Positions 27,808 to 39,869 are shown, counted from the first letter of the stretch. The stretch is 64,000 bases of DNA from Pseudomonas putida (GCF_009883635.2 NZ_CP026115.2:1364001-1428000), one strand, 5' to 3'. Made by a program: numbers and translations. Notes: generated by a model not told the origin, from the sequence alone.

Positions 27808-30744
27808 ATGACACAACAGGTGTTGATCCCCGATGAAGAACAGCAACTGCACACGCTGGCCCAGCCACTGGTCAGCTCCTGCCCTGATTTACGGCAGATG
27901 GCACGGGACGTGGCAAAACGCATCCTGAGGAAACACGGGCACGCGGAACTCGATCCTGACGATGTCTACCTCAACCGGTTCATGACAGCGCAAAGCAGCC
28001 CGCACACTTTCAGCGGATGGCAACATCAGGACTCTCCTTTTCAGTCCTATACCCTGCCACAACTCGTATTGCATCGCTTCGATGTCGCGGACCAGGACAA
28101 CAGCGACTTGCTCAGCTACCTGGCAGGCTTCTACCTGAACGGGCCAGGTGCCGAGGCGTATGACGAACACAACGAAGTGCCCATCGCGCCGAAGGATGTC
28201 CTTGAGGACTTCTGGCAGATCGACTTCAGCAGCCAATACCACCAGCGCCTTGACGCCTTCTGGCAACACCACGCACAGGACTACCGCGCGCTGAGCAAAA
28301 TCAATTTTCTCAGCAAAGCGCTGGAAGCTTGCGCCCATGACCCACGCGGCGCGCTGGCCACCTGCATCGGTCAAGTAGCCCGGGCCCTTACCGGCCATTC
28401 ACCAGGCCCGGTGACCCTCGAACAACTCCACGAACTGCATGTGCCTACTGACGGCATGCGTGTTTGCACGTTCGACATCGGCGGCTACGTGGCCAGCGAT
28501 TTCCTGCGCGTCGTGATGGAGGACGGCCGGCAGTTGCTCTACACCCCGGGCGAACAAGACTGTCTGCACCTGTTCACAACGCGCAAGGAGCTGTACTGGT
28601 GGGTGTTGATCAACACCAATCAAGCGGATAACCGTGCCCGTTTCCTCAGCCACTTCCCTGCTGAAACCCACGCGCAGAAGGCCGACAGCGCCGGCCTAAA
28701 CCACTTGATCGACCTGCTGTTCTTCAACTGGGGAGGCGATGACCACCACATCCTCAATCAACTGGACCGAGGGGTTGAAGGTGACGCGTTCAGCCATCTG
28801 CGCGACAACATGCAGCAGCGCATGATCGCCGACGCGCACTTCACCTTGCGCTCCAACAGCGACCTGCGCAAACAGATGTGGATCGGTTATCTGCAGGCCT
28901 TCGGCCAGATCGCCGCGCCGCTTGCTGCACTGGATTGGCCGATCGCTCTGGCCGCTGTGGGTGCGGGCCTTGCCGATACCGGACTGAACATCGATCAGGC
29001 GGTCAATGGCCACACCACCAGTGAACGCCATGCCGGTACGATTGGGGCGATCTTCGCAGCGGTCGACACCCTGTTCAATGCGGCTCTGCTGGCCAGTGCC
29101 GGTGCAGGCGCCGCGCAGGAGCAGCTGCCTGACACCACCGCCGAACCACTGCCTGCCCCTGCGACACCGGCCGACCCCACCTCCGATCCGGCATCGCCCG
29201 CCGATATCGAGGCCTGGGTTCCCGAGCCGTACCAGCCATCCTCTACAGATGCGCTACTGTTACCGTTCGAGAGCAACGAGATAATCAGCGTCGAGCCAGG
29301 CAGCGGCGATCTGACAGGCATCTACACTCAGCACGGCAATTTTTATGTGCTGATCGACGATAAGCCTTATCAGGTCCGCCATATCGCCGAAATGAAAGCC
29401 TGGGTAATCATCGACCCGGAAAACCCGTACTCCTTCTATCGCAACGTACCCTTGCGTATGGCGGCAGACGGTCGCTGGCAGCCACTGGAGCGGCCCGGCC
29501 TGCAGGGGGGCGGCCTGAAAGACGACATGCTCAGCCTGTGGGGGAAATACGCATCGGGGCCAACGCCAGCTCCCTTGCCGGCCACGCCCTATGAAGTGCC
29601 GGACGAGCTGCGCCCGATATTGCAACCCTACGCCGAAAGCCCCGGCCATGAGCGTGTGCTGGACGGCACCCTCTCATTTGGGGATGCCCGGATAGACCCT
29701 GCCACAGACGAATACAGAAGGCTGCGCAATGTACTGGCCGATGATGCGAGGCAATACCTCGCCACAGTCGAGCCACCCACGCGTCCTAACCTACCTGCAC
29801 TCGCTCGCGATGCATCCGCGAAAGAGATCATTCGCAGGGTGTACGAAAGCAGTGACGGATTGGTGCTTGGCGAGAGTCATTCACAACTGGGAAGCAAGCA
29901 GTTTCTGATCGACAACATGTCGGCACTCAAGAAAGCCAAGGTCAAAGTACTGTACGTCGAGCACTTCATGACCGACTTCAACCAGGCCAGCCTGGAGATG
30001 TTTCAACGCAGCGGCAAAATGCCAAGCGAGCTACTGGCCTATGTCCGAAGCCTGGACAAGGGTTACGGTATCGACCCAGCCAGTCGGTACTCCTTCACCA
30101 ACGTATTGAAAGCTGCGCGGAAGTTCGACATTCGCATACAGTCCATCGACTGCATGGCCAGCTACCGGCAAGCGTGGAACCCCACGCCATCAATGGTGAT
30201 CCGCCAGCAAATGATGAACTTCTATGCCCACGAGATCATTCAGGCTGATCAGGCGATCCGCGGATCGAGCAAATGGATCGCACTGGTCGGCAACTCGCAT
30301 GGCAATACCTTCGAGGGCGTTCTGGGCGTCAGTGAACTGCAAGGAGCAATCGGCCTGCGCGTGGAGGACATGGAGCCTGGTCATGTTGGCGGTATCGAAA
30401 TCGACCCTGGCCTGACTATCCTGGAAAACAACGCGAATGAGCGCACCGTCAAGGGTGACTTGCGCCTGCAAGTCCCGATTGCCACGAGCTCCCCCACGAT
30501 AGGCAAGTTGGAACACTCGCTGGCCAGCAAAGGCACATTTGCCATCTACTGGATCGAGGATCGACTAACCCTCGTTCATCGCAGCAACGACGGGCAATTG
30601 AAGTACACGCCAATCATCGAGGAAGGCCAGCATATCTACATCTCTCGCCCCAACTGGCCGTGGGTAAGCGGGCGGCGCTTGCGTGACCTGAGCGAACTGC
30701 GTTCCACGCTCGAACATCACGGGTTGCATTACAAGCGCGGGTAA
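27808..30744 (+). CDS. Large toxin-like protein B, paralogue with extra C-terminal domain
   Basis: This 978-residue protein is clearly homologous to its neighbour along the full length: both contain LRSNSDLRKQ, DIDQA/NIDQA-INGHTS/T and the same central hydrophobic segment. The C-terminal motifs are GESH (688-691), YVEHF (716-720) and GNSHGN (828-833). Unlike the neighbour, it carries about 80 further residues after this domain (TFAIYWIEDRLTLVHRSNDG ... GLHYKRG). The ATG at 27808 has AAGG 9 nt upstream. A frame beginning at 27757 would lack a ribosome site. It probably arose by tandem duplication. No signal peptide is seen, so delivery would need a dedicated system located elsewhere. Confidence 0.65.
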   Translation: MTQQVLIPDEEQQLHTLAQPLVSSCPDLRQMARDVAKRILRKHGHAELDPDDVYLNRFMTAQSSPHTFSGWQHQDSPFQSYTLPQLVLHRFDVADQDNSDLLSYLAGFYLNGPGAEAYDEHNEVPIAPKDVLEDFWQIDFSSQYHQRLDAFWQHHAQDYRALSKINFLSKALEACAHDPRGALATCIGQVARALTGHSPGPVTLEQLHELHVPTDGMRVCTFDIGGYVASDFLRVVMEDGRQLLYTPGEQDCLHLFTTRKELYWWVLINTNQADNRARFLSHFPAETHAQKADSAGLNHLIDLLFFNWGGDDHHILNQLDRGVEGDAFSHLRDNMQQRMIADAHFTLRSNSDLRKQMWIGYLQAFGQIAAPLAALDWPIALAAVGAGLADTGLNIDQAVNGHTTSERHAGTIGAIFAAVDTLFNAALLASAGAGAAQEQLPDTTAEPLPAPATPADPTSDPASPADIEAWVPEPYQPSSTDALLLPFESNEIISVEPGSGDLTGIYTQHGNFYVLIDDKPYQVRHIAEMKAWVIIDPENPYSFYRNVPLRMAADGRWQPLERPGLQGGGLKDDMLSLWGKYASGPTPAPLPATPYEVPDELRPILQPYAESPGHERVLDGTLSFGDARIDPATDEYRRLRNVLADDARQYLATVEPPTRPNLPALARDASAKEIIRRVYESSDGLVLGESHSQLGSKQFLIDNMSALKKAKVKVLYVEHFMTDFNQASLEMFQRSGKMPSELLAYVRSLDKGYGIDPASRYSFTNVLKAARKFDIRIQSIDCMASYRQAWNPTPSMVIRQQMMNFYAHEIIQADQAIRGSSKWIALVGNSHGNTFEGVLGVSELQGAIGLRVEDMEPGHVGGIEIDPGLTILENNANERTVKGDLRLQVPIATSSPTIGKLEHSLASKGTFAIYWIEDRLTLVHRSNDGQLKYTPIIEEGQHIYISRPNWPWVSGRRLRDLSELRSTLEHHGLHYKRG

Positions 30745-30761
30745 CCTCGATGCCAGAGACG

Positions 30762-30787
30762 ACAAGGGCGCCTTGCGGCGCCCTTGT
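30762..30787. terminator. Bidirectional hairpin between toxin B and guaA
   Basis: ACAAGGGCGCC-TTGC-GGCGCCCTTGT is a perfect 11-bp stem between the convergent genes toxin B (ends 30744) and guaA (ends 30796). It can terminate transcription from both sides, though flanking T-runs are weak. Confidence 0.7.
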
Positions 30788-30795
30788 GGCTCAAC

Positions 30796-32373
30796 TTATT
30801 CCCACTCGATGGTGGCTGGCGGCTTACTCGACACGTCGTAAGTAACGCGCGAGATACCGTCGATTTCGTTGATGATACGGCCGCTGACGGTTTCCAGCAG
30901 CTCGTACGGCAGGTGCGCCCAGCGCGCGGTCATGAAGTCCACGGTCTCGACGGCACGCAGGGCCACGACCCAGGCATAGCGACGGCCGTCACCGACGACA
31001 CCGACCGACTTGACCGGCTGGAACACCACGAATGCCTGGCTGGTCTTGTGGTACCAGTCGGCCTTGCGCAGCTCTTCGATGAAGATGTGGTCGGCGCGAC
31101 GCAGGATGTCGGCGTATTCCTTCTTCACTTCACCGAGGATGCGCACGCCCAGGCCCGGGCCCGGGAACGGGTGGCGGTAGACCATGTCGTACGGCAGACC
31201 CAGCTCCAGGCCGATCTTGCGCACTTCGTCCTTGAACAGTTCACGCAGCGGCTCGACCAGCTTGAGGTTCATTTCCTCCGGCAGGCCGCCCACGTTGTGG
31301 TGCGACTTGATCACGTGGGCCTTGCCGCTCTTGGCGCCGGCCGACTCGATCACGTCCGGGTAGATGGTGCCTTGGGCGAGGAACTGGATGTTGTCCAGCT
31401 TGCTGGCTTCGGCATCGAAGATGTCGATGAAGGTGCGGCCGATGATCTTGCGCTTCTTCTCCGGGTCGGCTTCGCCTTCCAGGTTGTCGAGGAACTGCTT
31501 TTCAGCGTCGGCGCGGATCACCTTGACGCCCATGTTCTCCTTGAACATGGCCATCACCTGGTCGCCTTCGTGCAGGCGCAGCAGGCCGTTGTCGACGAAT
31601 ACGCAGGTCAGCTGGTCACCGATGGCGCGGTGCAGCAGCGCGGCAACCACCGAGCTGTCAACACCGCCGGACAGGCCCAGCAGGACGTTGGCCGAGCCGA
31701 CTTGCTCACGCACCTGGGCGATGGCGTCTTCGACGATGTTGGACGGGGTCCACAGGGCTTCACAGCCGCAGATGTCCTGCACGAAGCGGGACAGGATGCG
31801 ACCGCCCTGCTTGGTGTGGGTCACTTCCGGGTGGAACTGCACGCCGTAGTAGCCGCGCGAATCGTCGAACATGCCGGCGATCGGGCAGCTCGGGGTGCTG
31901 GCCAGCACGTGGAAGTTGCCTGGCATCTGGGTGACCTTGTCGCCGTGGCTCATCCACACGTCCAGGCCCAGCACGCCGTCGTCGTCGACGTGGTCTTCGA
32001 TGCCGTCGAGCAGGCGGCTCTTGCCGACCACGTCGACGCGGGCATAACCGAACTCACGCAGATCGGAACCTTCGACCTTGCCGCCCATCTGTTCGGCCAT
32101 GGTCTGCATGCCGTAGCAGATGCCCAGCACCGGCACGTTCAGGTCGAATACCGCCTGCGGGGCGCGTGGGCTGTTGGCTTCGTGGACCGACTCGGGGCCG
32201 CCGGCGAGGATGATGCCGCGCGGGTTGAATTCGCGGATCGCTTCATCGTCCATGTCGAACGGGTGCAGTTCGCAGTACACGCCGATTTCGCGCACGCGGC
32301 GGGCGATCAGCTGGGTGTACTGGGAACCGAAATCGAGGATCAGGATACGGTGAGCGTGAATGTCGAGGGCCAT
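30796..32373 (-). CDS. guaA: GMP synthase (glutamine-hydrolysing)
   Basis: This 525-residue GuaA converts XMP to GMP. The N-terminal class I glutaminase begins after [20 protein letters not shown], with the nucleophile in [16 protein letters not shown] and the [13 protein letters not shown] histidine. The ATP-pyrophosphatase domain has [19 protein letters not shown]. The dimerisation domain ends [20 protein letters not shown]. It lies 77 nt downstream of guaB on the same strand. Confidence 0.97.
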   Translation of the reverse strand: MALDIHAHRILILDFGSQYTQLIARRVREIGVYCELHPFDMDDEAIREFNPRGIILAGGPESVHEANSPRAPQAVFDLNVPVLGICYGMQTMAEQMGGKVEGSDLREFGYARVDVVGKSRLLDGIEDHVDDDGVLGLDVWMSHGDKVTQMPGNFHVLASTPSCPIAGMFDDSRGYYGVQFHPEVTHTKQGGRILSRFVQDICGCEALWTPSNIVEDAIAQVREQVGSANVLLGLSGGVDSSVVAALLHRAIGDQLTCVFVDNGLLRLHEGDQVMAMFKENMGVKVIRADAEKQFLDNLEGEADPEKKRKIIGRTFIDIFDAEASKLDNIQFLAQGTIYPDVIESAGAKSGKAHVIKSHHNVGGLPEEMNLKLVEPLRELFKDEVRKIGLELGLPYDMVYRHPFPGPGLGVRILGEVKKEYADILRRADHIFIEELRKADWYHKTSQAFVVFQPVKSVGVVGDGRRYAWVVALRAVETVDFMTARWAHLPYELLETVSGRIINEIDGISRVTYDVSSKPPATIEWE

Positions 32374-32407
32374 GACTCAATCTCGTCAGTGGAAATCGGA
32401 AACGACG

Positions 32408-32430
32408 CGGGGCTGTTCGTGACAGCCCCG
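32408..32430 (-). terminator. Hairpin in the guaB-guaA spacer
   Basis: CGGGGCTGT-TCGTG-ACAGCCCCG forms a 9-bp stem in the guaB-guaA gap. It lacks a T-run, so partial attenuation or mRNA processing within the guaBA operon is more likely than full termination. Confidence 0.45.
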
Positions 32431-32450
32431 TTCGGTTATTGCTTGAAGCC

Positions 32451-34564
<2,114 letters not shown>

Positions 34565-34610
34565 GAACGAAGCGGGCCTGCGGACTGCGGTAGTCCTGCA
34601 ATTCTACAGC

Positions 34611-35366
34611 TCAGCCGCTCAGGTAGCGACCGATCAGCGCCAGGCCGCTGGCCAGCACCAGCCAGGTGACCAGGCGCACGAAGGCTTCGCGGGACAGCTT
34701 CAGGGTCAGTCGCCGACCCACCCAGAGACCGATGAACATGACTGGCAGCAGGCAGGCGGCGAACAGCAACAGGCTGGTGTCGGCGTACACGCCGGCCAGC
34801 AGGAACAGCGACAGGCGCACAATGGTGCTGCAGCTGATCAGGGCGCTCTGGGTCGCGCGCACTTGCTCCTTTATCTCCAGCCGTGCACTCAGGTAGATCG
34901 CATAAAGGAAACCGCCACTGCCGAACAAGGCGCCGAACAGCCCGCCAACCGTGCCCATGGGCACCGCCCAGAGGCCCGACAACCTGGCCGGTCGCACCTT
35001 CACCGCCAGGCCGTAGATCGCATAGGCGGTGACGAACAGCCCCATTAACAGCAACAGCAGCTCGGACTTCAGGTGCAGCAGGAACACCACGCCCAGGGTG
35101 CAGCCCACGGCCATGCACGGCAACAGCCGCAGCAGCTCGCCGCGCACCACGTCACGACGTGACGGCAAAAGGTTGCCGAAGGCGGCGACGAAGTCCAGCA
35201 GCACCAGCAGCGGGATGATCCGCGACAAGGGCATGAAATGGATCAGTACCGGGCCGGCCACCAGCGCGGTGCCGAAGCCGGCGATGCCGAAGACGATGTA
35301 GGCGGCGGCGATGGCCAGGAGGATGGGGAGCCATTCGTAGGGGGTGAGGGAGAGCTGGGTGAGCAT
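34611..35366 (-). CDS. TauE/SafE-family membrane permease
   Basis: This 251-residue integral membrane protein has about eight hydrophobic segments. It contains the family-typical IVFGIAGFGTALVAGPVLIHFMP repeat start, the second-half repeat LWAVPMGTVGGLFGALFGSGGF, and a C-terminal LVTWLVLASGLALI. TauE/SafE proteins export sulfite, sulfoacetate or related anions. The substrate cannot be told from sequence. It is divergent from xseA. Confidence 0.82.
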   Translation of the reverse strand: MLTQLSLTPYEWLPILLAIAAAYIVFGIAGFGTALVAGPVLIHFMPLSRIIPLLVLLDFVAAFGNLLPSRRDVVRGELLRLLPCMAVGCTLGVVFLLHLKSELLLLLMGLFVTAYAIYGLAVKVRPARLSGLWAVPMGTVGGLFGALFGSGGFLYAIYLSARLEIKEQVRATQSALISCSTIVRLSLFLLAGVYADTSLLLFAACLLPVMFIGLWVGRRLTLKLSREAFVRLVTWLVLASGLALIGRYLSG

Positions 35367-35456
35367 CGTGCTGGAGTCCTGAGTGTCCTTGGGTGTTCGC
35401 CGCGAGGTTGTGGCGCGGCGGACAGGTGCATGCCTTGGAAGTTATAGCGCCTGTGA

Positions 35457-35486
35457 GATCGAGCGCCGCGCGGGCGGCGCTCGGTC
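35457..35486. other. 12-bp stem hairpin between tauE-like gene and xseA
   Basis: GATCGAGCGCCG pairs with CGGCGCTCGGTC (one G-T pair, 6-nt loop). It lies in the divergent spacer, 90 nt from the permease start and 67 nt before xseA. It could be an RNA structure in the xseA leader or a binding site; nothing else in this spacer is recognisable. Confidence 0.5.
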
Positions 35487-35553
35487 TCGACACCAGCATA
35501 AATCTCCCGCCATGCACTTGGCGCCCCCTACCCCGCCCCTTATCATGCCCACC

Positions 35554-36933
35554 ATGATCAGAGACCCTTTCGAACGACTCGGCCTGGACCGTGAGGTCCT
35601 CACCGTCAGCCAGCTCAACGGCCGCGCCCGCGTGCTGCTGGAAGACGTGTTCCGCAGCGTCTGGGTGGAAGGCGAGATATCCAACCTCGCCCGCCCGGCC
35701 TCCGGCCACATGTACTTCACCCTCAAGGACAGCGGTGCCCAGGTGCGCTGTGCACTGTTCCGGCAGAATGCCACCCGCGTGCGCCAGGCCTTGCGTGACG
35801 GCCTGGCGGTGCGCGTGCGCGGCAAGGTCTCGCTGTTCGAAGGGCGTGGCGACTACCAGCTGATCCTCGACACGGTCGAGCCGGCCGGTGATGGCGCCCT
35901 GCGCCTGGCCTTCGAAGCGCTGAAGGAGAAGCTCGGCGCCGAAGGGCTGTTCAGTGCCGAGCGCAAGAAGCCGCTGCCGGCCCATCCGCAACGCATCGGC
36001 ATCATCACCTCGCCCACTGGCGCGGTGATCCGCGACATCATCAGCGTGTTCGGCCGCCGCGCACCGCAGGTCGAGCTGAACCTGATTCCCACCGTCGTGC
36101 AGGGGCGAGAGGCAATCAACCAGATCGTACGCGCCTTGCAGCAAGCCGACCGACTCGGCTTCGATGCGCTGATCCTGGCCCGTGGTGGTGGCTCGCTGGA
36201 GGACCTCTGGTGCTTCAACGAAGAAGCCGTGGCGCGTGCCGTGGCAGCTTGCGTGACGCCAATCGTCAGCGCCGTCGGCCACGAGACCGATGTGTCGATC
36301 AGCGACTTCGTCGCCGACGTGCGCGCGCCTACGCCGTCGGCTGCCGCCGAACTGCTGGCCCCCGACAACAGCGGCCTGCAGCAGCGCCTCGACGGCCTGC
36401 AGCGGCGCCTGCTGCTGCGCATGCAGAACCGCCTGACCCATGACCGCCTGCGCCTGGAGTCGCTGACCCGGCGCCTGCGTCATCCCGGTGAACGCCTGCG
36501 CCAGCAAGCACAACGCCTGGATGACCTGGACATGCGCCTGCGCCGCGCCTTCATGCTCAACCTCAACCAGCGTCGCGAGCGCCTGGCACGCCTCGATACA
36601 CGCCTGGCCGCGCAGCACCCGGGGCGCACGCTGAAACTGCTGGGGCAACGCCTGGACAGCCTCGCCGAGCGCCTGCCAAGGGCCATGCGCGAAGTGCTCA
36701 AGGACCGCCGCCAGCGCTTCCAGGCACAACTGCAGACGCTGCAGGTAGTCAGCCCGTTGGCGACCCTGGCACGCGGCTACAGCATCCTCCTCGACGAGCA
36801 GGGCCAGGCCGTCCGCAGTGCCGAGCAGACCCGCAACGGCCAGCGCCTGACCGCGCGCCTGAACGAAGGCGAGCTGCTGGTACGCGTCGAAGACAATCAC
36901 CTGACCCCGGTCACCCTCTCTTTACTGGACTGA
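35554..36933 (+). CDS. xseA: Exodeoxyribonuclease VII large subunit
   Basis: This 459-residue XseA has an N-terminal OB-fold (LTVSQLNGRARVLLEDVFRS, VWVEGEISNLARPASGHMYF). The catalytic domain contains IGIITSPTGAVIRDIISVFGRR, ARGGGSLEDLWCFNEE and VSAVGHETDVSISDFVADVR. An Arg-Leu-rich coiled-coil region and the C-terminal TLARGYSILLD follow. It degrades single-stranded DNA with XseB, which is not nearby. An ATG 9 nt upstream (35545) would add three residues. Confidence 0.95.
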   Translation: MIRDPFERLGLDREVLTVSQLNGRARVLLEDVFRSVWVEGEISNLARPASGHMYFTLKDSGAQVRCALFRQNATRVRQALRDGLAVRVRGKVSLFEGRGDYQLILDTVEPAGDGALRLAFEALKEKLGAEGLFSAERKKPLPAHPQRIGIITSPTGAVIRDIISVFGRRAPQVELNLIPTVVQGREAINQIVRALQQADRLGFDALILARGGGSLEDLWCFNEEAVARAVAACVTPIVSAVGHETDVSISDFVADVRAPTPSAAAELLAPDNSGLQQRLDGLQRRLLLRMQNRLTHDRLRLESLTRRLRHPGERLRQQAQRLDDLDMRLRRAFMLNLNQRRERLARLDTRLAAQHPGRTLKLLGQRLDSLAERLPRAMREVLKDRRQRFQAQLQTLQVVSPLATLARGYSILLDEQGQAVRSAEQTRNGQRLTARLNEGELLVRVEDNHLTPVTLSLLD

Positions 36934-36936
36934 CAC

Positions 36937-37764
36937 ATGCCTCGCCTGTTCGCGCCCCTGTTCGCCCTCTCCCTCATGCTGCTGGCCGCAGGCGCCCAGG
37001 CCAGTTACATCACCCGCACCCTGAACAAGCCGGTGCCCGGTGGCGTGGCGGTGGTCGACCTCGGCCCGGCAGCAACAGCGCCAAGCGCGCGCTTCGATGG
37101 CAAGCCGGTGCTGGTGGTCAAGGAGCAGGACAACTGGCTAGCCATCGTCGGCATCCCGCTGACCCAGAAGCCCGGCACCGCCGTGCTGACCCAGGGCGGC
37201 CGCAGCCTGCCCTTCAGCGTTGGCAGCAAGAAGTACCCCGAGCAGCACATCACCTTGAAGAACACCCGCCAGGTCAACCCGAATCCGGACGACCTCAAGC
37301 GCATCGACCGTGAACTGGCCGAGCAGATCAAGGCGTATCGCAGCTTCAGCCCGGTGCTGCCGAGCAACCTGATCCTCGACAAACCCGTCAGCGGGCCACT
37401 GTCGAGCAAGTTCGGCGTGCGCCGCTTCTTCAATGGCGAGGAACGCAACCCGCATGCCGGGTTGGACTTCGCGGTGCCAGCTGGAACACCGATCAAGACG
37501 CCGGCCAACGGCAAGGTGATCCTGGTGGGTGACTACTTCTTCAACGGCCGCACGGTGTTCGTCGACCATGGGCAGGGCTTCATCAGCATGTTCTGCCACA
37601 TGTCGAAGATCGATGTGAATGTTGGCCAGCAGCTGCGCCGCGGCGATGTGGTCGGGCGCGTGGGCTCGACCGGGCGGGCCACCGGGCCGCACATGCACTG
37701 GAACGTCAGCCTGAACGATGCGCGGGTGGATCCGGCGATCTTCATTGGCGCGTTCCAGCCCTGA
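36937..37764 (+). CDS. M23 family (LytM) peptidase
   Basis: This 275-residue exported protein has a signal peptide (LFALSLMLLAAGAQA, then SYITR). An N-terminal beta-rich domain is followed by a C-terminal LytM domain with an intact zinc site: NPHAGLDFAVPAGT (H, D), then GHMHW-type HxH in GPHMHWNVSL. It is a peptidoglycan endopeptidase or amidase activator in the periplasm. It starts 3 nt after the xseA stop, in one operon. REP elements follow. Confidence 0.9.
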   Translation: MPRLFAPLFALSLMLLAAGAQASYITRTLNKPVPGGVAVVDLGPAATAPSARFDGKPVLVVKEQDNWLAIVGIPLTQKPGTAVLTQGGRSLPFSVGSKKYPEQHITLKNTRQVNPNPDDLKRIDRELAEQIKAYRSFSPVLPSNLILDKPVSGPLSSKFGVRRFFNGEERNPHAGLDFAVPAGTPIKTPANGKVILVGDYFFNGRTVFVDHGQGFISMFCHMSKIDVNVGQQLRRGDVVGRVGSTGRATGPHMHWNVSLNDARVDPAIFIGAFQP

Positions 37765-37779
37765 GATCGGCGGCGCCTG

Positions 37780-37844
37780 CTTCGCGGGCAATCCCGCTCC
37801 CACAGGGACCGCGAAGCCCTGTGGGAGCGGGTTTACCCGCGAAG
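37780..37844. repeat. REP inverted pair after the M23 peptidase
   Basis: Two inverted copies (37780-37807 and 37817-37844) share CTTCGCGGG and CCCGCTCCCACAGGG with a few mismatches in the middle. The arrangement is a compact stem-loop with a 9-nt spacer. It probably marks the 3' end of the xseA-M23 transcript. Confidence 0.88.
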
Positions 37845-38023
37845 AGGCCAGCACAGCCAACATCACTTCCACTGTGTTGCGCCATCGAAAAATACTGAGC
37901 AATGAATACAAAACAAAAAACAGATATCAGCGATAAAATCTCGCTATCTCTCTTTTTTTAAGCATTCCTCTCAATTTTTTTCGAACGCTTGCCATCCCCC
38001 ACCCCACTGGTTAGGGTTGAGGC
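37845..38023 (+). other. AT-rich region upstream of leuA
   Basis: This stretch is much richer in A and T than its surroundings, with runs such as CTCTTTTTTTAAG and CAATTTTTTTTCG. It holds no gene. It probably carries the leuA promoter: TTGCCA at 37989-37994 with TAGGGT 17 nt downstream is a weak candidate whose -10 would lie immediately before the putative leader peptide. I cannot place the promoter with confidence. Confidence 0.4.
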
Positions 38024-38101
38024 ATGAAAACCTTCAGCACCCTCATCCTGCTCCGACAACATCGCAGCCTCTGCCTGGTCAGCGCCCGACTACCAGGCTG
38101 A
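38024..38101 (+). CDS. Putative leucine-rich leader peptide of leuA
   Basis: This short frame of 25 codons encodes [20 protein letters not shown] and ends ARLPG. Six residues are Leu, including codons 7, 9 and 10 (CTC ATC CTG CTC). It lies 76 nt before leuA in an otherwise gene-free leader. A hairpin (GCCTGGT at 38073-38079 with ACCAGGC at 38092-38098) overlaps its end, consistent with ribosome-position-dependent attenuation by leucine supply. AGGG lies 7 nt before the ATG. No strong terminator with a T-run is visible before leuA, so the mechanism remains open. Confidence 0.5.
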   Translation: MKTFSTLILLRQHRSLCLVSARLPG

Positions 38102-38177
38102 TTCGCGTCGCCTCGCCTCTTCATCTCGTTACAGCTCGGCAGGCCCGATCTCGGCCGCACACAAAAGGATTGCTTCC

Positions 38178-39851
38178 ATGACCATGCTCAAAGACCCATC
38201 GAAGAAATACCGCGCTTTCCCGACCATCGACCTGCCTGACCGTACCTGGCCGTCGAAGACCATCACCGAGGCGCCGATCTGGTGCAGTTCCGACCTGCGT
38301 GATGGCAACCAGTCGCTGATCGAGCCGATGGACTCGGAGAAGAAGCTGCGCTTCTGGAAGACCCTGGTGCAGGTTGGCGTGAAGGAAATCGAAGCTTCGT
38401 TCCCATCGGCCTCGCAAACCGACTTCGACTTCGTGCGTACGCTGATCGAAGACGGCCACATCCCGGATGACACCACCATCCAGGTGCTCACCCAGGCCCG
38501 TGAAGACTTGATCGCCCGCACCTTCGAGTCGCTGCGCGGCGCGAAGAAGGCCATCGTCCACCTGTACAACGCCACCAGCCCGTCGTTCCGCCGCATCGTC
38601 TTCAACCAGGACAAGCAAGGCGTGAAGGACATCGCGGTGAACGCGGCCAAACTGTTCGTCAAATATGCCGCGCAGCAGCCAGAAACCCAGTGGACCTTCC
38701 AGTACTCGCCGGAAACCTTCAGCGCCACGGAAATGGAGTTCGCCAAGGAAGTCTGTGACGCGGTCATCGAAGTCTGGAACCCGAGCCCCGAGCACAAGAT
38801 CATCCTCAACCTGCCGGCCACCGTGGAAGTGTCCACGCCGAACATCTACGCCGACCAGATCGAGTGGTTCTGCCGCAACGTCAGCCGTCGCGACAGCGTG
38901 ATCATCAGCCTGCACTGCCACAACGACCGTGGCACCGGCATCGCTGCCACCGAACTGGGCCTGATGGCCGGCGCCGATCGTGCCGAAGGCTGCCTGTTCG
39001 GCAACGGCGAGCGTACCGGCAACGTCGACCTGGTGACCCTGGCACTGAACCTCTACACCCAGGGCATCGACCCGCTGCTGGACTTCTCCGACATCGACGG
39101 CGTGCGCAAGGTGGTCGAAGAGTGCAACCAGCTGCCGGTGCACCCACGTCACCCGTATGTCGGCGACCTGGTCCACACTGCATTTTCCGGTTCGCACCAG
39201 GATGCCATCCGCAAGGGCTTCGCCAAACAGCAGGAAGGCGAGCTGTGGGAAGTGCCGTACCTGCCGATCGACCCGGCCGACATCGGCCGCAGCTACGAGG
39301 CGGTGATCCGCGTCAACAGCCAGTCGGGCAAAGGCGGCATCACCTACCTGCTCGAGCAGGAATACGGCATCAGCCTGCCACGCCGCATGCAGATCGAATT
39401 CAGCCAGGTCGTGCAGGGTGAAACCGACCGCCTGGGCCTGGAAATGACCGCTCAGCAGATCTACAGCCTGCTGCACAAGGAATACCTCCAGGCCAACGCG
39501 CCGTACGCGCTGGTCAGTCACCGCCTGCAGGAAGAGAACGGCAACAGTGCCGTGGAAGTGGAAGTCGCCGGTGAAGGCGAGACCACCCTGCACTGGCGCG
39601 GCAAGGGCAACGGCGCCCTGGAAGCACTGGTAGCCGGCCTGCCGGTATCGGTCGAGATCATGGACTACAACGAGCACGCCATCGGTGCGGGAACCAATGC
39701 CAAGGCGGCGGCCTATATCGAACTGCGCGTGGCCGGTGGTCGTCCGGTGCATGGTGTGGGTATCGATGAAAACATTACCACCGCCAGCTTCAAGGCCCTG
39801 TTCAGTGCGCTGAACCGCTCGCTGAGCCAGCAGGAAGCCAAGGCGGCCTAA
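38178..39851 (+). CDS. leuA: 2-isopropylmalate synthase
   Basis: This 557-residue LeuA condenses acetyl-CoA with 2-oxoisovalerate, the first step of leucine synthesis. The DRE-TIM barrel shows [20 protein letters not shown] near the N-terminus, and [20 protein letters not shown] and [15 protein letters not shown] in the middle. The C-terminal regulatory domain ([16 protein letters not shown] ... [17 protein letters not shown]) binds leucine. It is of the longer LeuA2-type length. AAGGA lies 7 nt before the ATG. It stands alone, without leuBCD. Confidence 0.96.
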   Translation: MTMLKDPSKKYRAFPTIDLPDRTWPSKTITEAPIWCSSDLRDGNQSLIEPMDSEKKLRFWKTLVQVGVKEIEASFPSASQTDFDFVRTLIEDGHIPDDTTIQVLTQAREDLIARTFESLRGAKKAIVHLYNATSPSFRRIVFNQDKQGVKDIAVNAAKLFVKYAAQQPETQWTFQYSPETFSATEMEFAKEVCDAVIEVWNPSPEHKIILNLPATVEVSTPNIYADQIEWFCRNVSRRDSVIISLHCHNDRGTGIAATELGLMAGADRAEGCLFGNGERTGNVDLVTLALNLYTQGIDPLLDFSDIDGVRKVVEECNQLPVHPRHPYVGDLVHTAFSGSHQDAIRKGFAKQQEGELWEVPYLPIDPADIGRSYEAVIRVNSQSGKGGITYLLEQEYGISLPRRMQIEFSQVVQGETDRLGLEMTAQQIYSLLHKEYLQANAPYALVSHRLQEENGNSAVEVEVAGEGETTLHWRGKGNGALEALVAGLPVSVEIMDYNEHAIGAGTNAKAAAYIELRVAGGRPVHGVGIDENITTASFKALFSALNRSLSQQEAKAA

Positions 39852-39869
39852 GCGTCACGCGATGAATGA

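Noticed and set aside
35152..36900. A 582-codon minus-strand frame
   Set aside because: It is antisense to xseA and runs through the spacer into the TauE gene; composition artefact.
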